In this document: piece by piece, positions 37,036 through 45,863 of the stretch
Position numbering within the stretch: the first letter of the stretch is position 1
Layout: each line of letters starts with the position of its first letter
Assembly (NCBI RefSeq): GCF_036898825.1
Contig: NZ_JARUND010000001.1
Coordinates: forward strand, 248,001-312,000
Reading direction: 5' to 3'
Length of the DNA stretch: 64,000 nt
Origin: Streptomyces sp. B21-083
GTDB taxonomy: Bacteria > Actinomycetota > Actinomycetes > Streptomycetales > Streptomycetaceae
Made by a program: the position numbers and the translations under genes
The notes under the pieces: generated by a model
Told to the model about the DNA's origin: nothing
What the model saw: the letters and a program-made list of their open reading frames with translations, nothing else
Databases searched by the model: none

Positions 37036-38295
37036 GTGCTCAGCGTAGTCAGTGCCGAGGGCAGCACCCCGAACGGCTCCCTGATCGACGAGATCATCCG
37101 TGAAGGGGCGAGGCGGATGCTCGCCGCAGCCCTGGAACCCGAAGTCAGTGCCTACATAGCCGAGTTGGCCGATCATCGGGACGACCAGGGCCGTCGACTG
37201 GTGGTGTGCAACGGCTATCACCAGCCCAGGTCGGTGACCACGGCCGCCGGGGCGGTGCAGGTGAAGGTCCCGCGGGTGAACGACAAGCGTGTCGACGAGA
37301 CCACCGGGGAGCGCAAGCGGTTCTCCTCGGCGATTCTGCCGCCGTGGTGCCGCAAGTCCCCGAAGATCAGCGAGGTGCTGCCGTTGCTCTACCTGCACGG
37401 CCTGTCCTCCGGAGATTTCGTGCCCGCGCTGGAACAGTTCCTGGGCAGCCCGGCCGGTCTCTCGCCGGCCACCGTCACCCGCCTCACCACCCAATGGCAG
37501 GCCGACCACAAGACATTCGGCGAGCGATACCTGGCCGGATCCGACTACGTCTGTGTCTGGGCCGACAGCATCCACCTGCGCATCCGCCTGGCCGAGGCGA
37601 AGTCCTGCGTCGTCTTGGTGCTGATGGGCGTACGCGCGGACGGCACCAAGGAGCTGATCGCGATGGCCGACGGCCACCGCGAGTCCGCCGAGTCCTTGGC
37701 CGACCTGCTGAGTGACTGCGCCCGCCGCGGCATGCGCGCGCCCGTGCTCGCGGTCGGCGACGGCGCGTTCGGCTTCTGGAAGACCCTGGCCGAGGTCTTC
37801 CCCGAAGCCCGGCACCAGAGGTGCTGGGTTCACAAAACGGCCAATGTCGTCAATGCCTTGCCGAAGTCTGCCCAGCCCGGCGCCCGCAAGGCCCTGCAGG
37901 ACATCTACAACGCCGAGGACCGCGACTACGCCCTCAAGGCGGTCACCGCCTTCGAGCATGCCTACGGCGCGAAGTGGCCCAAGGCGGTGAAGAAGATCAC
38001 CGATGACGTCGAGGAGTTGTTGGCGTTCTACGACTTCCCCGCCGAGCACTGGACCCACCTGCGCACGACCAACCCGATAGAGTCGGCGTTCGCGACGGTC
38101 CGTCTGCGGACCAAGGTCACCCGCGGAGCCGGAAGTGCGGCCGCCGCCCTGGCGGCCATAGTCTTCAAGCTCGTCGAGTCCGCACAGCAGCGGTGGCGGG
38201 CTGTGAACGCACCTCACCTCGTCGCCCTGGTCCGTGCCGGAGCCGGCTTCGAACGCGGCCAGCTCCTCGAACGCCCCGAGGCGGTCGCGACGTGA
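37036..38295 (+). CDS. IS256-family transposase, intact
   Basis: 419 residues, the family's normal length. Mutator-type DDE enzyme: first Asp in CVWADSIHL, second in VLAVGDGAFGFW, the C-x2-H motif as RCWVHKTANV, and Glu in NPIESAFATVR. GTG 37036 follows GGGAAGGTACGCCC. The stop codon overlaps the start of the next gene as GTGA, which is unusual for an IS256 transposase, normally the only gene of its element. Confidence 0.92.
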   Translation: MLSVVSAEGSTPNGSLIDEIIREGARRMLAAALEPEVSAYIAELADHRDDQGRRLVVCNGYHQPRSVTTAAGAVQVKVPRVNDKRVDETTGERKRFSSAILPPWCRKSPKISEVLPLLYLHGLSSGDFVPALEQFLGSPAGLSPATVTRLTTQWQADHKTFGERYLAGSDYVCVWADSIHLRIRLAEAKSCVVLVLMGVRADGTKELIAMADGHRESAESLADLLSDCARRGMRAPVLAVGDGAFGFWKTLAEVFPEARHQRCWVHKTANVVNALPKSAQPGARKALQDIYNAEDRDYALKAVTAFEHAYGAKWPKAVKKITDDVEELLAFYDFPAEHWTHLRTTNPIESAFATVRLRTKVTRGAGSAAAALAAIVFKLVESAQQRWRAVNAPHLVALVRAGAGFERGQLLERPEAVAT

Positions 38296-38810
38296 ACACT
38301 CCTGCGGCCCAGCCCATCAGCACCAGGCGGCTGGACCTGCTGCCGCTGCACGTCGAGCACGCCGAGGAAATGGCCGCCGTGCTGTCCGACCCGGCCCTGC
38401 ACACCTTCACAGGCGGCACTCCCGGCACCCCGCAAGCCCTGCGCTCGCGCTACCAGCGCATGACCGCAGGCTCTCCCGATCCGGCCGTGTCCTGGTTCAA
38501 CTGGGTGATCCGGCTCCGTGACGAAGCCTGCCTGACCGGCACCATCCAGGCGACGGTCAGTCTCTCCGGCCACGGCCCCATCGCCGAGATCGCCTGGATG
38601 GTCGGGACCCCGTGGCAGGGAAAAGGCATCGCCACCGAAGCAGCCCGCGAACTCGTCGACTGGCTCAGCCGGCAGCCGGTGCACACCGTCGTCGCCCACA
38701 TCCACCCCGAACATCGGGCATCCGCAGCCGTCGCCACTGCCGCCGGGCTCACGCCCACCGACGAATGGCACGAAGGCGAGATCCGATGGCACCGGAGCAT
38801 CAGACGATAA
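38292..38810 (+). CDS. GNAT-family N-acetyltransferase coupled to the IS256 transposase
   Basis: 172 residues. STRRLDLLPLHVEHAEEMA is the usual RimJ/RimL-like start. EIAWMVGTPWQGKGIATEAA carries the acetyl-CoA binding motif (Q-G-K-G-I-A), and HIHPEHRASAAVATAAGL the C-terminal motif. It should transfer acetyl from acetyl-CoA to an amine; the substrate is unknown. GTG 38292 overlaps the transposase stop (GTGA), so expression depends on it. Either cargo of the element or a host gene fused at its edge. Confidence 0.85.
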   Translation: MNTPAAQPISTRRLDLLPLHVEHAEEMAAVLSDPALHTFTGGTPGTPQALRSRYQRMTAGSPDPAVSWFNWVIRLRDEACLTGTIQATVSLSGHGPIAEIAWMVGTPWQGKGIATEAARELVDWLSRQPVHTVVAHIHPEHRASAAVATAAGLTPTDEWHEGEIRWHRSIRR

Positions 38811-38923
38811 CTTCAACAATCCACAGGTCTTGACTACTACTCGCGGACCGCGCCCTGGGTAGCCGACCGTTGAGACAACGGTCCACTTGGCGACAGCTCG
38901 CGTAGCGCTCGTAGGATGCCTAG

Positions 38924-39217
38924 ATGTCCAAGCCGTTACGGATGAGCCGCCGCACGTGGGTTGGCGCATGGGCGGTGCTGTGTGCGGCCGGTATCGCCGC
39001 CACCGTCGCACTGAACGCCTCCCCGGCGCCTGACCCGCAGCCCGAGAAGCCCGTGAGCGCCGAGTGCGCCGAGTACATCTCGGACATCGAGACGCAGCTG
39101 GCCAAGGCCAAGGTGGAAGGCAACGACGACGACGGCGTGCTGGCCTTCACGCGAACCCAGGTTGGCGCGGACGACTGCAGCGATGAAATCCTCGACCACT
39201 TCAGCGGCGATCGGTGA
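38924..39217 (+). CDS. Small membrane-anchored protein, 97 residues
   Basis: ATG 38924 (MSKPLRMSRRTWVGAW). A basic N-terminus and one hydrophobic segment (VGAWAVLCAAGIAATVAL) form a signal anchor or signal peptide. A Pro-rich linker and an acidic extracellular part with two cysteines follow (AECAEYISDIE, GADDCSDE). The stop overlaps the next start as GTGA. Function unknown. Confidence 0.7.
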   Translation: MSKPLRMSRRTWVGAWAVLCAAGIAATVALNASPAPDPQPEKPVSAECAEYISDIETQLAKAKVEGNDDDGVLAFTRTQVGADDCSDEILDHFSGDR

Positions 39218-39399
39218 GCCGCCGTACAGGGCTCGCCGCCATAGCGGGGCTGATCTGCGTCGGTGTCGTGGCGATCATCGCCGTCAGCGCCGCGAGGGAA
39301 CCGGAGCCGCAGCCCACACCCCCTCGGGTGTACTCCTCCTGCCTGGCGGCCGACACCAAGCCGATGTCTGCGGGCGACGACCCGTGCGACGGCCGCTAA
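39214..39399 (+). CDS. Small membrane-anchored protein, 61 residues, coupled to the previous gene
   Basis: GTG 39214 overlaps the upstream stop. The layout is the same as its neighbour: a basic start (MSRRTGLAAI), one hydrophobic helix (LICVGVVAIIAVSA), a Pro-rich linker and a short outer part with two cysteines (SSCLAADTK, DDPC). The pair looks like a duplicated or co-evolved two-protein unit. Function unknown. Confidence 0.65.
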   Translation: MSRRTGLAAIAGLICVGVVAIIAVSAAREPEPQPTPPRVYSSCLAADTKPMSAGDDPCDGR

Positions 39400-39539
39400 G
39401 AAGCCATCTCAGCACCGGATCGAGGCGCGCGGGCGTCTTTCGGACCGGAGATCACCGAAATGAGCAGCGTCGGCTCGGCGGTTTCCGCCCGCTGAGGCGT
39501 GGTGGCAAAAGCTGGGGCCGGTTGAGGCGCCGGCAACGG

Positions 39540-39575
39540 TGTAGGGCCCGGATCCGTGTGGATCCGGGCCCTACA
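39540..39575 (-). terminator. Terminator of the initiator tRNA gene
   Basis: TGTAGGGCCCGGATCC and its exact inverse enclose GTGT, a 16-bp stem starting 7 bases after the tRNA 3' end. Confidence 0.85.
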
Positions 39576-39582
39576 AATGCAG

Positions 39583-39656
39583 TAGCGGGGACAGGATTTG
39601 AACCTGCGACCTCTGGGTTATGAGCCCAGCGAGCTACCGAGCTGCTCCACCCCGCG
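39583..39656 (-). tRNA. Initiator tRNA-fMet (CAU)
   Basis: 74-nt minus-strand cloverleaf. Anticodon loop CTCATAA gives CAU. The initiator hallmarks are present: C1 does not pair with position 72 (here U), and the anticodon stem CTGGG/CCCAG has three consecutive G-C pairs. The T loop is the normal TTCAAAT. No CCA is encoded. Confidence 0.95.
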
Positions 39657-39916
39657 TCGGTGATCCCTAGCGTACGCCATCACAGCGGAGCGGGGAGACC
39701 ACCTCCGCCGGGCATCGGCTCCTCTTCCCGGGCATGACTGGCGGTCAGCTGAAGCTTCCGGGCCGGCGGCGGCCTCGCTCTGATCGGCAGTACAGAGCTG
39801 GGCCGGTGCGGCGCCGAGCTGCTGTTCCAGGTTCTGACCGAGCGCGAGGAGAAGAACAGTATGGCCATTGCCTCCAACGAGTCCTTCTCTTCGCTGACCG
39901 ATGGCCGGCAGAGGGA

Positions 39917-40453
39917 TCACCGGAGCGTGAACGACGCTCGCTGCTGCCATCGTGTTCCGTCGTGGATCAGCAGGTCGACCGACGACACGCGGGCGGTGAC
40001 GGGAAGCCGGCCGCGAAGGTCGGCCTCGGCTTCCTCAAGCACGGCATCCTCTTGCCCCTGGGCGATGGTCAGATGCGGGACGACTTCGTCGAACTGCCCG
40101 CCGAACGGCGGGGCCTGCGGCCACCGTTCCGCGATCGCCTCGGTGAGCCGGCGGAACGGGATGTCCGGTTCGGGGACGAGATACAAGACCCCCGGGAATC
40201 GCCCGCAGTGCTCGAACCGCGTCTCGAAGGACTGGTGACGCCCGATCACTTCTCCGATGGCAGCACGGGCATTGTTGTCGATACGGCTCTCGTCGAGGAA
40301 CGGGAAGAGGACGGTGACATGGGCCGGAACACCCGCACGGGCTGACGGGTCCAGCCGGTCACGCCAGGCTCGAACAGCTGGTTCTGCCTCGGGGACCCTC
40401 ACGATGAGTCCCGACCGTCCTGCTTGAAACTCACCGGAGTCGTCGCCTGCCAT
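39917..40453 (-). CDS. 2'-5' RNA ligase / phosphodiesterase superfamily protein
   Basis: 178 residues with the two H-x-T motifs of the 2H phosphoesterase fold: HVTVLFPF near residue 45 and HLTIAQ near 127, spaced as usual. Members hydrolyse cyclic phosphodiesters at RNA ends or ligate 2'-5' ends. ATG 40453 follows no strong ribosome binding site. The Tn7-like transposon starts 46 bp upstream of this start, so it may have separated the gene from its original promoter. Confidence 0.85.
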   Translation of the reverse strand: MAGDDSGEFQAGRSGLIVRVPEAEPAVRAWRDRLDPSARAGVPAHVTVLFPFLDESRIDNNARAAIGEVIGRHQSFETRFEHCGRFPGVLYLVPEPDIPFRRLTEAIAERWPQAPPFGGQFDEVVPHLTIAQGQEDAVLEEAEADLRGRLPVTARVSSVDLLIHDGTRWQQRASFTLR

Positions 40454-40498
40454 CGCACATATGTATCAGCGAGCCCAGAACGGCAGCGACCCGATTGC

Positions 40499-40641
40499 TG
40501 TCCCGTCTCAAATGATCTGGTCTGCGGGCAGGGCTGTGACCAGCGACGACCAGATGGATTGAGACGCCAGGATGCCGGGTTTCTCAGTTGATCTGGTCCC
40601 GCAGGTGTGGATGCGGGTCGTCGTCTCAGTTGATCTGGTCC
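40499..40641. promoter_or_regulatory. Left end of the Tn7-like element: four TnsB-type binding repeats
   Basis: The core TCTCA(G/A)xTGATCTGGTC occurs at about 40505-40522, 40577-40596 and 40621-40640, with an inverted, diverged copy at 40546-40567. The innermost copy contains the tniQ stop codon, so the coding sequence ends inside the transposon end. Confidence 0.85.
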
Positions 40642-41771
40642 GTCGGAGACGGATCTGGGTGATACCAGTTCTGGGCGTTCAGCCACGCTTGGTAGGCGCC
40701 GTAGATCTTGAGAGGGCCGTCGCGACCTTCGCGTAGTTCCAGGAACTCGTCGAGCAGTTGGAAGAGGGCGCCGACGGCAGCCGTGTCGGCTGCCGGTGTC
40801 AGGGGGTGCACGAAGCCGTTGGGGGCGAGATGCCGGACGAGAGAGGGCCAGGCGAGGTTGTTGCCGTGGTCGAGGCGGACGACCAGCCATTCGCGGAAGC
40901 CGGCGAGCATGCCGTTTGAATTTCCGGCGTCGCAGCCGAGGACGAAGGCGGTCATGGACGCGTAGGTTCCGTCGAGACCGTGGGCCGACGGCCGTTGTCC
41001 CACGGCCGCGAGCAACTCCCGGTAGTGCTGAATGACGGGCCCCTGAGTCGTGCCGGCGCTGGTGGAGAGAATGTTGCCAGAGCGACGTCTCCGTTCACGG
41101 ACGGGGAAGGCATCGTCTTCGAGAGTCTGCTGCCGGAGCTGGGCAATGTAGTCCCGAACGGTGGCGTAGGAGACCTCGGAGTCGTGTTCGTCCAGGAGGT
41201 GCTCCCAGATGAAGCGGGTGGTCAGGGGCTGACCGTCGTTTGCCTCCGCGTGGTTGTCGAGCATCGCGTCGATGACGGGACGGGCTCGATCCAGGGCCGG
41301 TCTCTCACGGGCGGGTGGAGGTTTCCGCGGTGGGGGTGTCGGGGAGTCGAGGGCGTGACGGACGGTGCGGCGGTGGACATGGTGGCGTTCGGCGAGTGCG
41401 CGAAGCGACAGCCCTTCGGCGCGGGCGTCTTGGCGGATCGCGGAGAAGAGCGCGGATCTGTCCGTCCTGCGGGCGGTGGTCTCTTGAGGGGTGGTCCGCT
41501 TGACGGTTTTCGTCCGTGCGGGTGGGAGAAGGTCCACCAATGCCTTTTCCAGAGCGGTCTGCTGTCGGCCGGTCAGGGCCGCGAGTCGTTCGGCGCGGGG
41601 GCGGCCGAGCCAGTTGGGAGGTCCCGCCAGATAGCCGCGCAGGTAGCTGGGCTTGAGATGGTTGGCTCGGGAGAGCCGACGGATGTAGGAGTCCGTGGTC
41701 TCCCCGGCCTTGGGGCGGGGACGGGCCGGCAGCAACCTGGGCCGGTCACCGTCGCTGCCGTCGGTGCTCAA
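40626..41771 (-). CDS. tniQ: TniQ-like targeting protein
   Basis: About 381 residues from TTG 41771, which overlaps the tnsC stop as TTGA. The first ~80 residues match the TniQ start (LLPARPRPKAGETTDSYIRR, then LKPSYLRGYL). The rest is not classical TniQ: residues ~110-150 hold a helix-turn-helix (LSLRALAERHHVHRRTVRHAL) and a second one lies near residue 205 (VSYATVRDYIAQL). TniQ/TnsD proteins recruit TnsC to a target. This fusion may recognise DNA directly. It ends inside the left transposon end. Confidence 0.75.
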   Translation of the reverse strand: MSTDGSDGDRPRLLPARPRPKAGETTDSYIRRLSRANHLKPSYLRGYLAGPPNWLGRPRAERLAALTGRQQTALEKALVDLLPPARTKTVKRTTPQETTARRTDRSALFSAIRQDARAEGLSLRALAERHHVHRRTVRHALDSPTPPPRKPPPARERPALDRARPVIDAMLDNHAEANDGQPLTTRFIWEHLLDEHDSEVSYATVRDYIAQLRQQTLEDDAFPVRERRRRSGNILSTSAGTTQGPVIQHYRELLAAVGQRPSAHGLDGTYASMTAFVLGCDAGNSNGMLAGFREWLVVRLDHGNNLAWPSLVRHLAPNGFVHPLTPAADTAAVGALFQLLDEFLELREGRDGPLKIYGAYQAWLNAQNWYHPDPSPTDQIN

Positions 41772-42835
41772 GCGGCGGGTCCGGGTTTGCGGGTCTGGGC
41801 CGCGCGGTCGAGCTTGACGCCGGTGAGCGACTTCCGGGTGATCTTCTCGGTGCCGTCCAGGATGGCGTCGATGGCGGCCCCGCGGATGAGGTGGGACAGG
41901 CTGCCGATCATGCCGCCGGTGCGCTGGTGGAGGTAGCCGGCCAGTCCTTCCAGGGTCTTGGGCTTGTGGTGGTGCAGCCGCAGGGCCTCCTCGAAGGTGC
42001 TGACCAGGCCGGTCCATTCCGCGGTGCGGGGGAAGGGAACGGTGTCGATGACCGCGAAGCGCCCGGCGATCTGTCGGCCGCGGGTGCCGTTGAACAGCCC
42101 GTTCGCCTCCAGGTCCACTCCGGCGTAGACGAAAGTGGCCGGGATCCGTTCCGAGAAGTACTTCAGCGTGTCCGATACCTCCGCGCCGTTCCTGGTCGTG
42201 AGCGAGAGATTGTGGAGCTCATCGACACATACGACGCTCACTCTCGCGTCGATCAGGACGCCGCAGACGGCCTCGATGACATCGGTGATGTTGGCGCGGT
42301 TGGTGACGGGCAGGCCCAGGAAGCGGGCGAACTCCACGGCCAGCATGCGCGAGGTCGCGGCGGGCGGGACGGTGACGTAGACCACCGGGATCCGGCCGTC
42401 GATGCCGGGGTGCTGGCGCCGGTCGATGACCTCGATGGTCTTGCCGAACTGGGTGAGTGCGGTGGTCTTTCCGGTCCCGGCCGCGCCGGACAGGATCAGG
42501 CCCCGGCGGGCGCTGATCGCGTGCCGGTTGAGCAGGGTCAACCGCCTGCCCGCGTGGACGACGGTGCGCAAGGTGGAGGTCGCGGCCACGGTCAGACGGG
42601 TGTGGTAGTCGAGGCGGTCGTCGTCGTAGTCCAGTCGTTCGTCCGGGTCCAGGTCCGCGAGCGCAGGTGCGGGCAGCAGGTCGGGCGGAACCGGGTCCTG
42701 GATGGTGAACTCCCGCCAGCCCTCCAGCGTGGTGAGGTAGCGGTGCAGGTCCTCGCGTTCCAGGGCGCTTCGCCATCCGTACTGCCGGCCCGGGTCCGAG
42801 TCCTGGCCGGGGGTGGGTCCGGTCACGGTCACCAT
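41768..42835 (-). CDS. tnsC: TnsC-like AAA+ ATPase
   Basis: 355 residues. Walker A GAAGTGKTT is at 117-125, Walker B VSVVCVDELHN at about 199-209, and a sensor region near FVYAGVDLEANGLF. TnsC proteins form ATP-bound filaments on target DNA and link the target selector to the transposase. ATG 42835 overlaps the tnsB stop (ATGGTGA), and its own stop overlaps tniQ. The acidic N-terminal ~60 residues probably contact TnsB. Confidence 0.88.
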   Translation of the reverse strand: MVTVTGPTPGQDSDPGRQYGWRSALEREDLHRYLTTLEGWREFTIQDPVPPDLLPAPALADLDPDERLDYDDDRLDYHTRLTVAATSTLRTVVHAGRRLTLLNRHAISARRGLILSGAAGTGKTTALTQFGKTIEVIDRRQHPGIDGRIPVVYVTVPPAATSRMLAVEFARFLGLPVTNRANITDVIEAVCGVLIDARVSVVCVDELHNLSLTTRNGAEVSDTLKYFSERIPATFVYAGVDLEANGLFNGTRGRQIAGRFAVIDTVPFPRTAEWTGLVSTFEEALRLHHHKPKTLEGLAGYLHQRTGGMIGSLSHLIRGAAIDAILDGTEKITRKSLTGVKLDRAAQTRKPGPAA

Positions 42836-44943
42836 CGCTTGTCCGCCTCCTTGAAGGGGTCGAAGACGCCGAGGGGAATGACCTTCGCGATCGGCTCGTC
42901 ATCGGTGCCGTCCACCGCCTCATCACCGTGGAGATGCGCCTGATCCTCGACGACTGGAGGCGGCTCTGGCCTGGGCGGACGCGGTCCGGGGCTCTCGGCG
43001 GCGGCTCGGGTCCGGGCGGCGACGCGCCGGTCGCGCTTGGACGGCCGCGAGGCCGGTCCATCGCTCTGGCCGGCCGGTCCCTGGCTGGCTCTGACCAGGA
43101 GCTTGGCGACAGCCTGGGCGGTCTCCTCTTCGGTGGGTGTCGGGTTGCCCTTGCCTCGCAGGTCGGCTGCCGCATGGTCCCAGGCCAGGTCGCCGAAGGG
43201 CTGCGGGACGCTGCCCAGGTGCTTCCAGGGGACCGGGATCCAGCCGGTCTCCCAGTGGTGGCGCATCCAGATCCAGGCGGCGTCGTAGGGGTCGCGGCGG
43301 ATCTCCCACAGGTTCCGCTTGCGCGTGACGCCGGAGGGCTGGCGCCGGAACGGGGCCAGGTCGGGGCAGTCGTAGATGCGGTTGTTGATTTTGATGCCGT
43401 AGGAGTTGACGGCCCGCCAGGTCGCGGGCAGCAGTTCGACGTAGTCGTCGCCGCCCAGGGCGAGGGGGACGTAGCCGGCGCTCTCGACCAGCGCGGCGTA
43501 CTTCTGGTTCGGGGTGAAGGTCCGGCCCGGGACGCCCGGGTCGCGGAGCCCGTCATGGGGCCTCGATTGCCACTTCGCGACAAGCCATTCATCGAGGAAT
43601 TCCTGGATCTCCAGCATCGACCACAGCGGCTCATCGTCCACGTCCCGGCCGCGGTGCTCGGCGGTGCGGCCGAGGTAGCCGGGGAGGAACTGGCAGAACA
43701 GCGTGGCCACTGATTCGAGTGTGCGTTCGATATGAGGTTTCTCCGCTGGGGAGCGTGGGTGGCAGGGCTGGAAGTTGATCTCCAGGGTGCGGCAGGCGGA
43801 GCGGAAGTTGTCCGAGATGAACGCCTTGCCCCGGTCGCAGACGATGGTCTCCGGGATGATCACGGGCCGGGCCGCGGCGTGCTCCAGGCGCTCGTCCAGG
43901 GTCAGCAGTCTGCGGTGCGGCAGCACCGATCGGGACATCGCCAGGGCCTGGACCCAGCCGGGCCGCATCGGCTCCGGGGTCAGCGCGCGGGCCAGCAGCA
44001 GGCAGGCGTCCACCGACTTGGTGGTGGGCCGCACCACCGCGGCGGCGATGGTGCGCGTCGCCAGGTCGATGAGGGCGCAGAGTTCCACCCGGCCGGGGAC
44101 CCCGTGGTCCAACCGCACCAGCACGTCCAGCGGGGTGGAGTCGATCTGCATCAGCTCGCCGGGGGCGGCGACCGACTCGTAGCGGAACGGCCCCTCGGGC
44201 TGGTCGGCCAACGAGCGGCGGGTGCGAGCCGAGCCGGTGACGTGGACTCCATGCGACAGCTTGTCGAACAGCCGGTAGAACGTCGGGCGCGAGGGCATCT
44301 CCACCACGCCCTGGCCGTACTCGGCCTCCAGAATCCGCTCGGTCCGCCAGCGTGCGTGCTCGATCGTGCGGGTGGAGGCCGGGACGCTCTCGCCGATCGC
44401 CTGGCGGATCGCGGCCACCACCCGCGGGTCGGCCCGCCCGGTCAGCGAGGCGTGCGGGGCGAGCCGGTGGTCCACCACCGCCGCGATCCCGCCGGCCTCG
44501 TACTGCTGGCGCTTGCGCTTGACCGTCCGCGCCGTGATCTCCTCGCCCAGCGCGACCAGTTCATCCGCCTTCGCCCGCTCGCGTTGCGCCAGCGAACGGC
44601 CAGCCGGGTCGTACTCGGGCTTGACCCGGACCCCCGCAGTCGCGTCGGGCGGCAGGCCGGTGAGGAGTTCGACCAGGTGCCGCTGCCACCACAGGGCGCG
44701 CTCCGCCACCGGCCCGGGCAGGCGATCCAGCAGCGCGGCCGAGCCCAACGCGGTGCGGTCACCGGCCCCCAGGACCGCGAAGTCCTCGGCCGACTGCAGG
44801 TGGACCTGGTCGACGAGCATCCCGGTGCCGTGGGTGTCGGCCACCCGGATCTGCATCCCGGTCAGGCCGACCACGGTATAGGTGTGCTCCTGGAACCTGA
44901 CCCGGTCACCGAGCCGCAGCCGCCCGGGCCGCGCGGAGTTCAC
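42829..44943 (-). CDS. tnsB: TnsB-like DDE transposase
   Basis: 704 residues. An N-terminal beta region and helix-turn-helix domains bind the end repeats. The integrase core has MQIDSTPLDV (D268), IVCDRGKAF (D370) and EKPHIERTLES (E406). A Mu-type C-terminal beta barrel follows, then a ~130-residue disordered Pro/Arg tail ending VIPLGVFDPFKEADKRW, the usual kind of short TnsC-contacting tail. It cuts and joins the 3' ends of the element. GTG 44943 overlaps the tnsA stop as GTGA. Confidence 0.93.
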   Translation of the reverse strand: MNSARPGRLRLGDRVRFQEHTYTVVGLTGMQIRVADTHGTGMLVDQVHLQSAEDFAVLGAGDRTALGSAALLDRLPGPVAERALWWQRHLVELLTGLPPDATAGVRVKPEYDPAGRSLAQRERAKADELVALGEEITARTVKRKRQQYEAGGIAAVVDHRLAPHASLTGRADPRVVAAIRQAIGESVPASTRTIEHARWRTERILEAEYGQGVVEMPSRPTFYRLFDKLSHGVHVTGSARTRRSLADQPEGPFRYESVAAPGELMQIDSTPLDVLVRLDHGVPGRVELCALIDLATRTIAAAVVRPTTKSVDACLLLARALTPEPMRPGWVQALAMSRSVLPHRRLLTLDERLEHAAARPVIIPETIVCDRGKAFISDNFRSACRTLEINFQPCHPRSPAEKPHIERTLESVATLFCQFLPGYLGRTAEHRGRDVDDEPLWSMLEIQEFLDEWLVAKWQSRPHDGLRDPGVPGRTFTPNQKYAALVESAGYVPLALGGDDYVELLPATWRAVNSYGIKINNRIYDCPDLAPFRRQPSGVTRKRNLWEIRRDPYDAAWIWMRHHWETGWIPVPWKHLGSVPQPFGDLAWDHAAADLRGKGNPTPTEEETAQAVAKLLVRASQGPAGQSDGPASRPSKRDRRVAARTRAAAESPGPRPPRPEPPPVVEDQAHLHGDEAVDGTDDEPIAKVIPLGVFDPFKEADKRW

Positions 44944-45710
44944 CGCCGCCCCCGGGAGGCCAGGTGCACCAGGGTGTCGGTGCCCAGCGGGGCCCTCAGC
45001 AAGTCCGCCGTCAGTTCCTGCTGCCAGAGCAGGTGGTAGAGCACCGGCAGCACGGCCAGTCGGTCGCCGACCTGCTCGGCCCCGGCGAGCAGGGGCAGGG
45101 GTTCGGCGAAGACATCCCGCAGCCGGTCAGCCGACGGCTCGTGACAGCAGCGGCCGTGGCGGTAGCGGGACAGCCAGCGCAGGTTCGCCCGGTAGGGCTG
45201 GCCTAGGTCGCCGACCTGCCGGAACTGCCAGCCCACCGCCTCGCAGACCCGCGCGGTGAACGCGAAGACCTCGGCGGTGGCCTCGTCCACCAGGCCCTCG
45301 GGACGGACGTCGACCACGACGCCGGTGCCGTCCGCCAGCCGTGCGAAGTAGTCCGGGGTGTGCCCGCGCTCGCGTCCCCTGTCCGACCAGAGGAGACGGA
45401 AGGGCTGGGACGCCAGGGCGACCACCGCCGGATCGAAGTCCAGCGCCATCGCCGCGTCCCGCTCCACCCACGACTCGTAGCCCACCAGGGAACCCGATAT
45501 CGCCGCCCAGTACTCACCGGTGAAGTTCTTCTGCCCCTTGAACGCGTTGAACGACCGCACCGGCGAGGCGAGCTCGAACGGCTCGGCCCACCAGCGCGTC
45601 AGCGGACCGGAGCGCTCGACTCCGTCGGCATCGACGAACCCGACCTCGATGTCCCCGATTTCAAGGTCTGCGGTGTACTCGCGGGCGGAGGCCGCCGCGG
45701 AACCGTCCAC
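44940..45710 (-). CDS. tnsA: TnsA-like endonuclease subunit
   Basis: 256 residues, first gene of the operon. YESWVERD, QPFRLLW and HTPDYF match the TnsA nuclease core with its Glu and Asp ligands. The third position reads VVVDVRPEG, with Arg where Tn7 TnsA has the catalytic Lys. TnsA cuts the 5' ends so that the element moves by cut-and-paste. The start at 45710 is provisional. The C-terminal ~100 residues form a helical domain likely to contact TnsB. Confidence 0.82.
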   Translation of the reverse strand: MDGSAAASAREYTADLEIGDIEVGFVDADGVERSGPLTRWWAEPFELASPVRSFNAFKGQKNFTGEYWAAISGSLVGYESWVERDAAMALDFDPAVVALASQPFRLLWSDRGRERGHTPDYFARLADGTGVVVDVRPEGLVDEATAEVFAFTARVCEAVGWQFRQVGDLGQPYRANLRWLSRYRHGRCCHEPSADRLRDVFAEPLPLLAGAEQVGDRLAVLPVLYHLLWQQELTADLLRAPLGTDTLVHLASRGRR

Positions 45711-45863
45711 TCAGCCCTCCGCACTGCGTGTCTCCTGTCAATGCGAGCGTGGGACACGTCGTCCGGGCCCGTGGGCAGAGTCCGGCGACGCCACCCGAAA
45801 GAGTGACAACCCGTCTCAGGCAATGTGGTCGACGCAGGCCAGTGGGGCTCGTAGCCTCTCGAC

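Larger units (their letters stand above)
36928..38827 (+). mobile_element. IS256-family element, apparently with a GNAT passenger
   Basis: CCTGTGGAT at 36928-36936 and its inverse ATCCACAGG at 38819-38827 are the best candidate ends, enclosing the transposase and the coupled acetyltransferase gene. Inside the left part a 16-bp inverted repeat (GGGCGTACCTTCCCGA and its inverse, ending 37034) precedes the transposase and may control it. No 8-9 bp target duplication is visible, so the right boundary is uncertain and might lie nearer 38295. Confidence 0.55.

Noticed and set aside
36928..38827. Confident IS256 boundaries
   Set aside because: The inverted pair is only 9 bp and no 8-9 bp target duplication was found, so the span is kept only at moderate confidence.
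39583..39656. Coding frame ending in a GTGFEPATSGL-type peptide
   Set aside because: This peptide is a translation of the antisense strand of a tRNA gene, a common annotation artefact.
39618..39950. Minus-strand frame between the tRNA and the RNA ligase gene
   Set aside because: It overlaps both neighbours, lacks a ribosome binding site and has no recognisable sequence.
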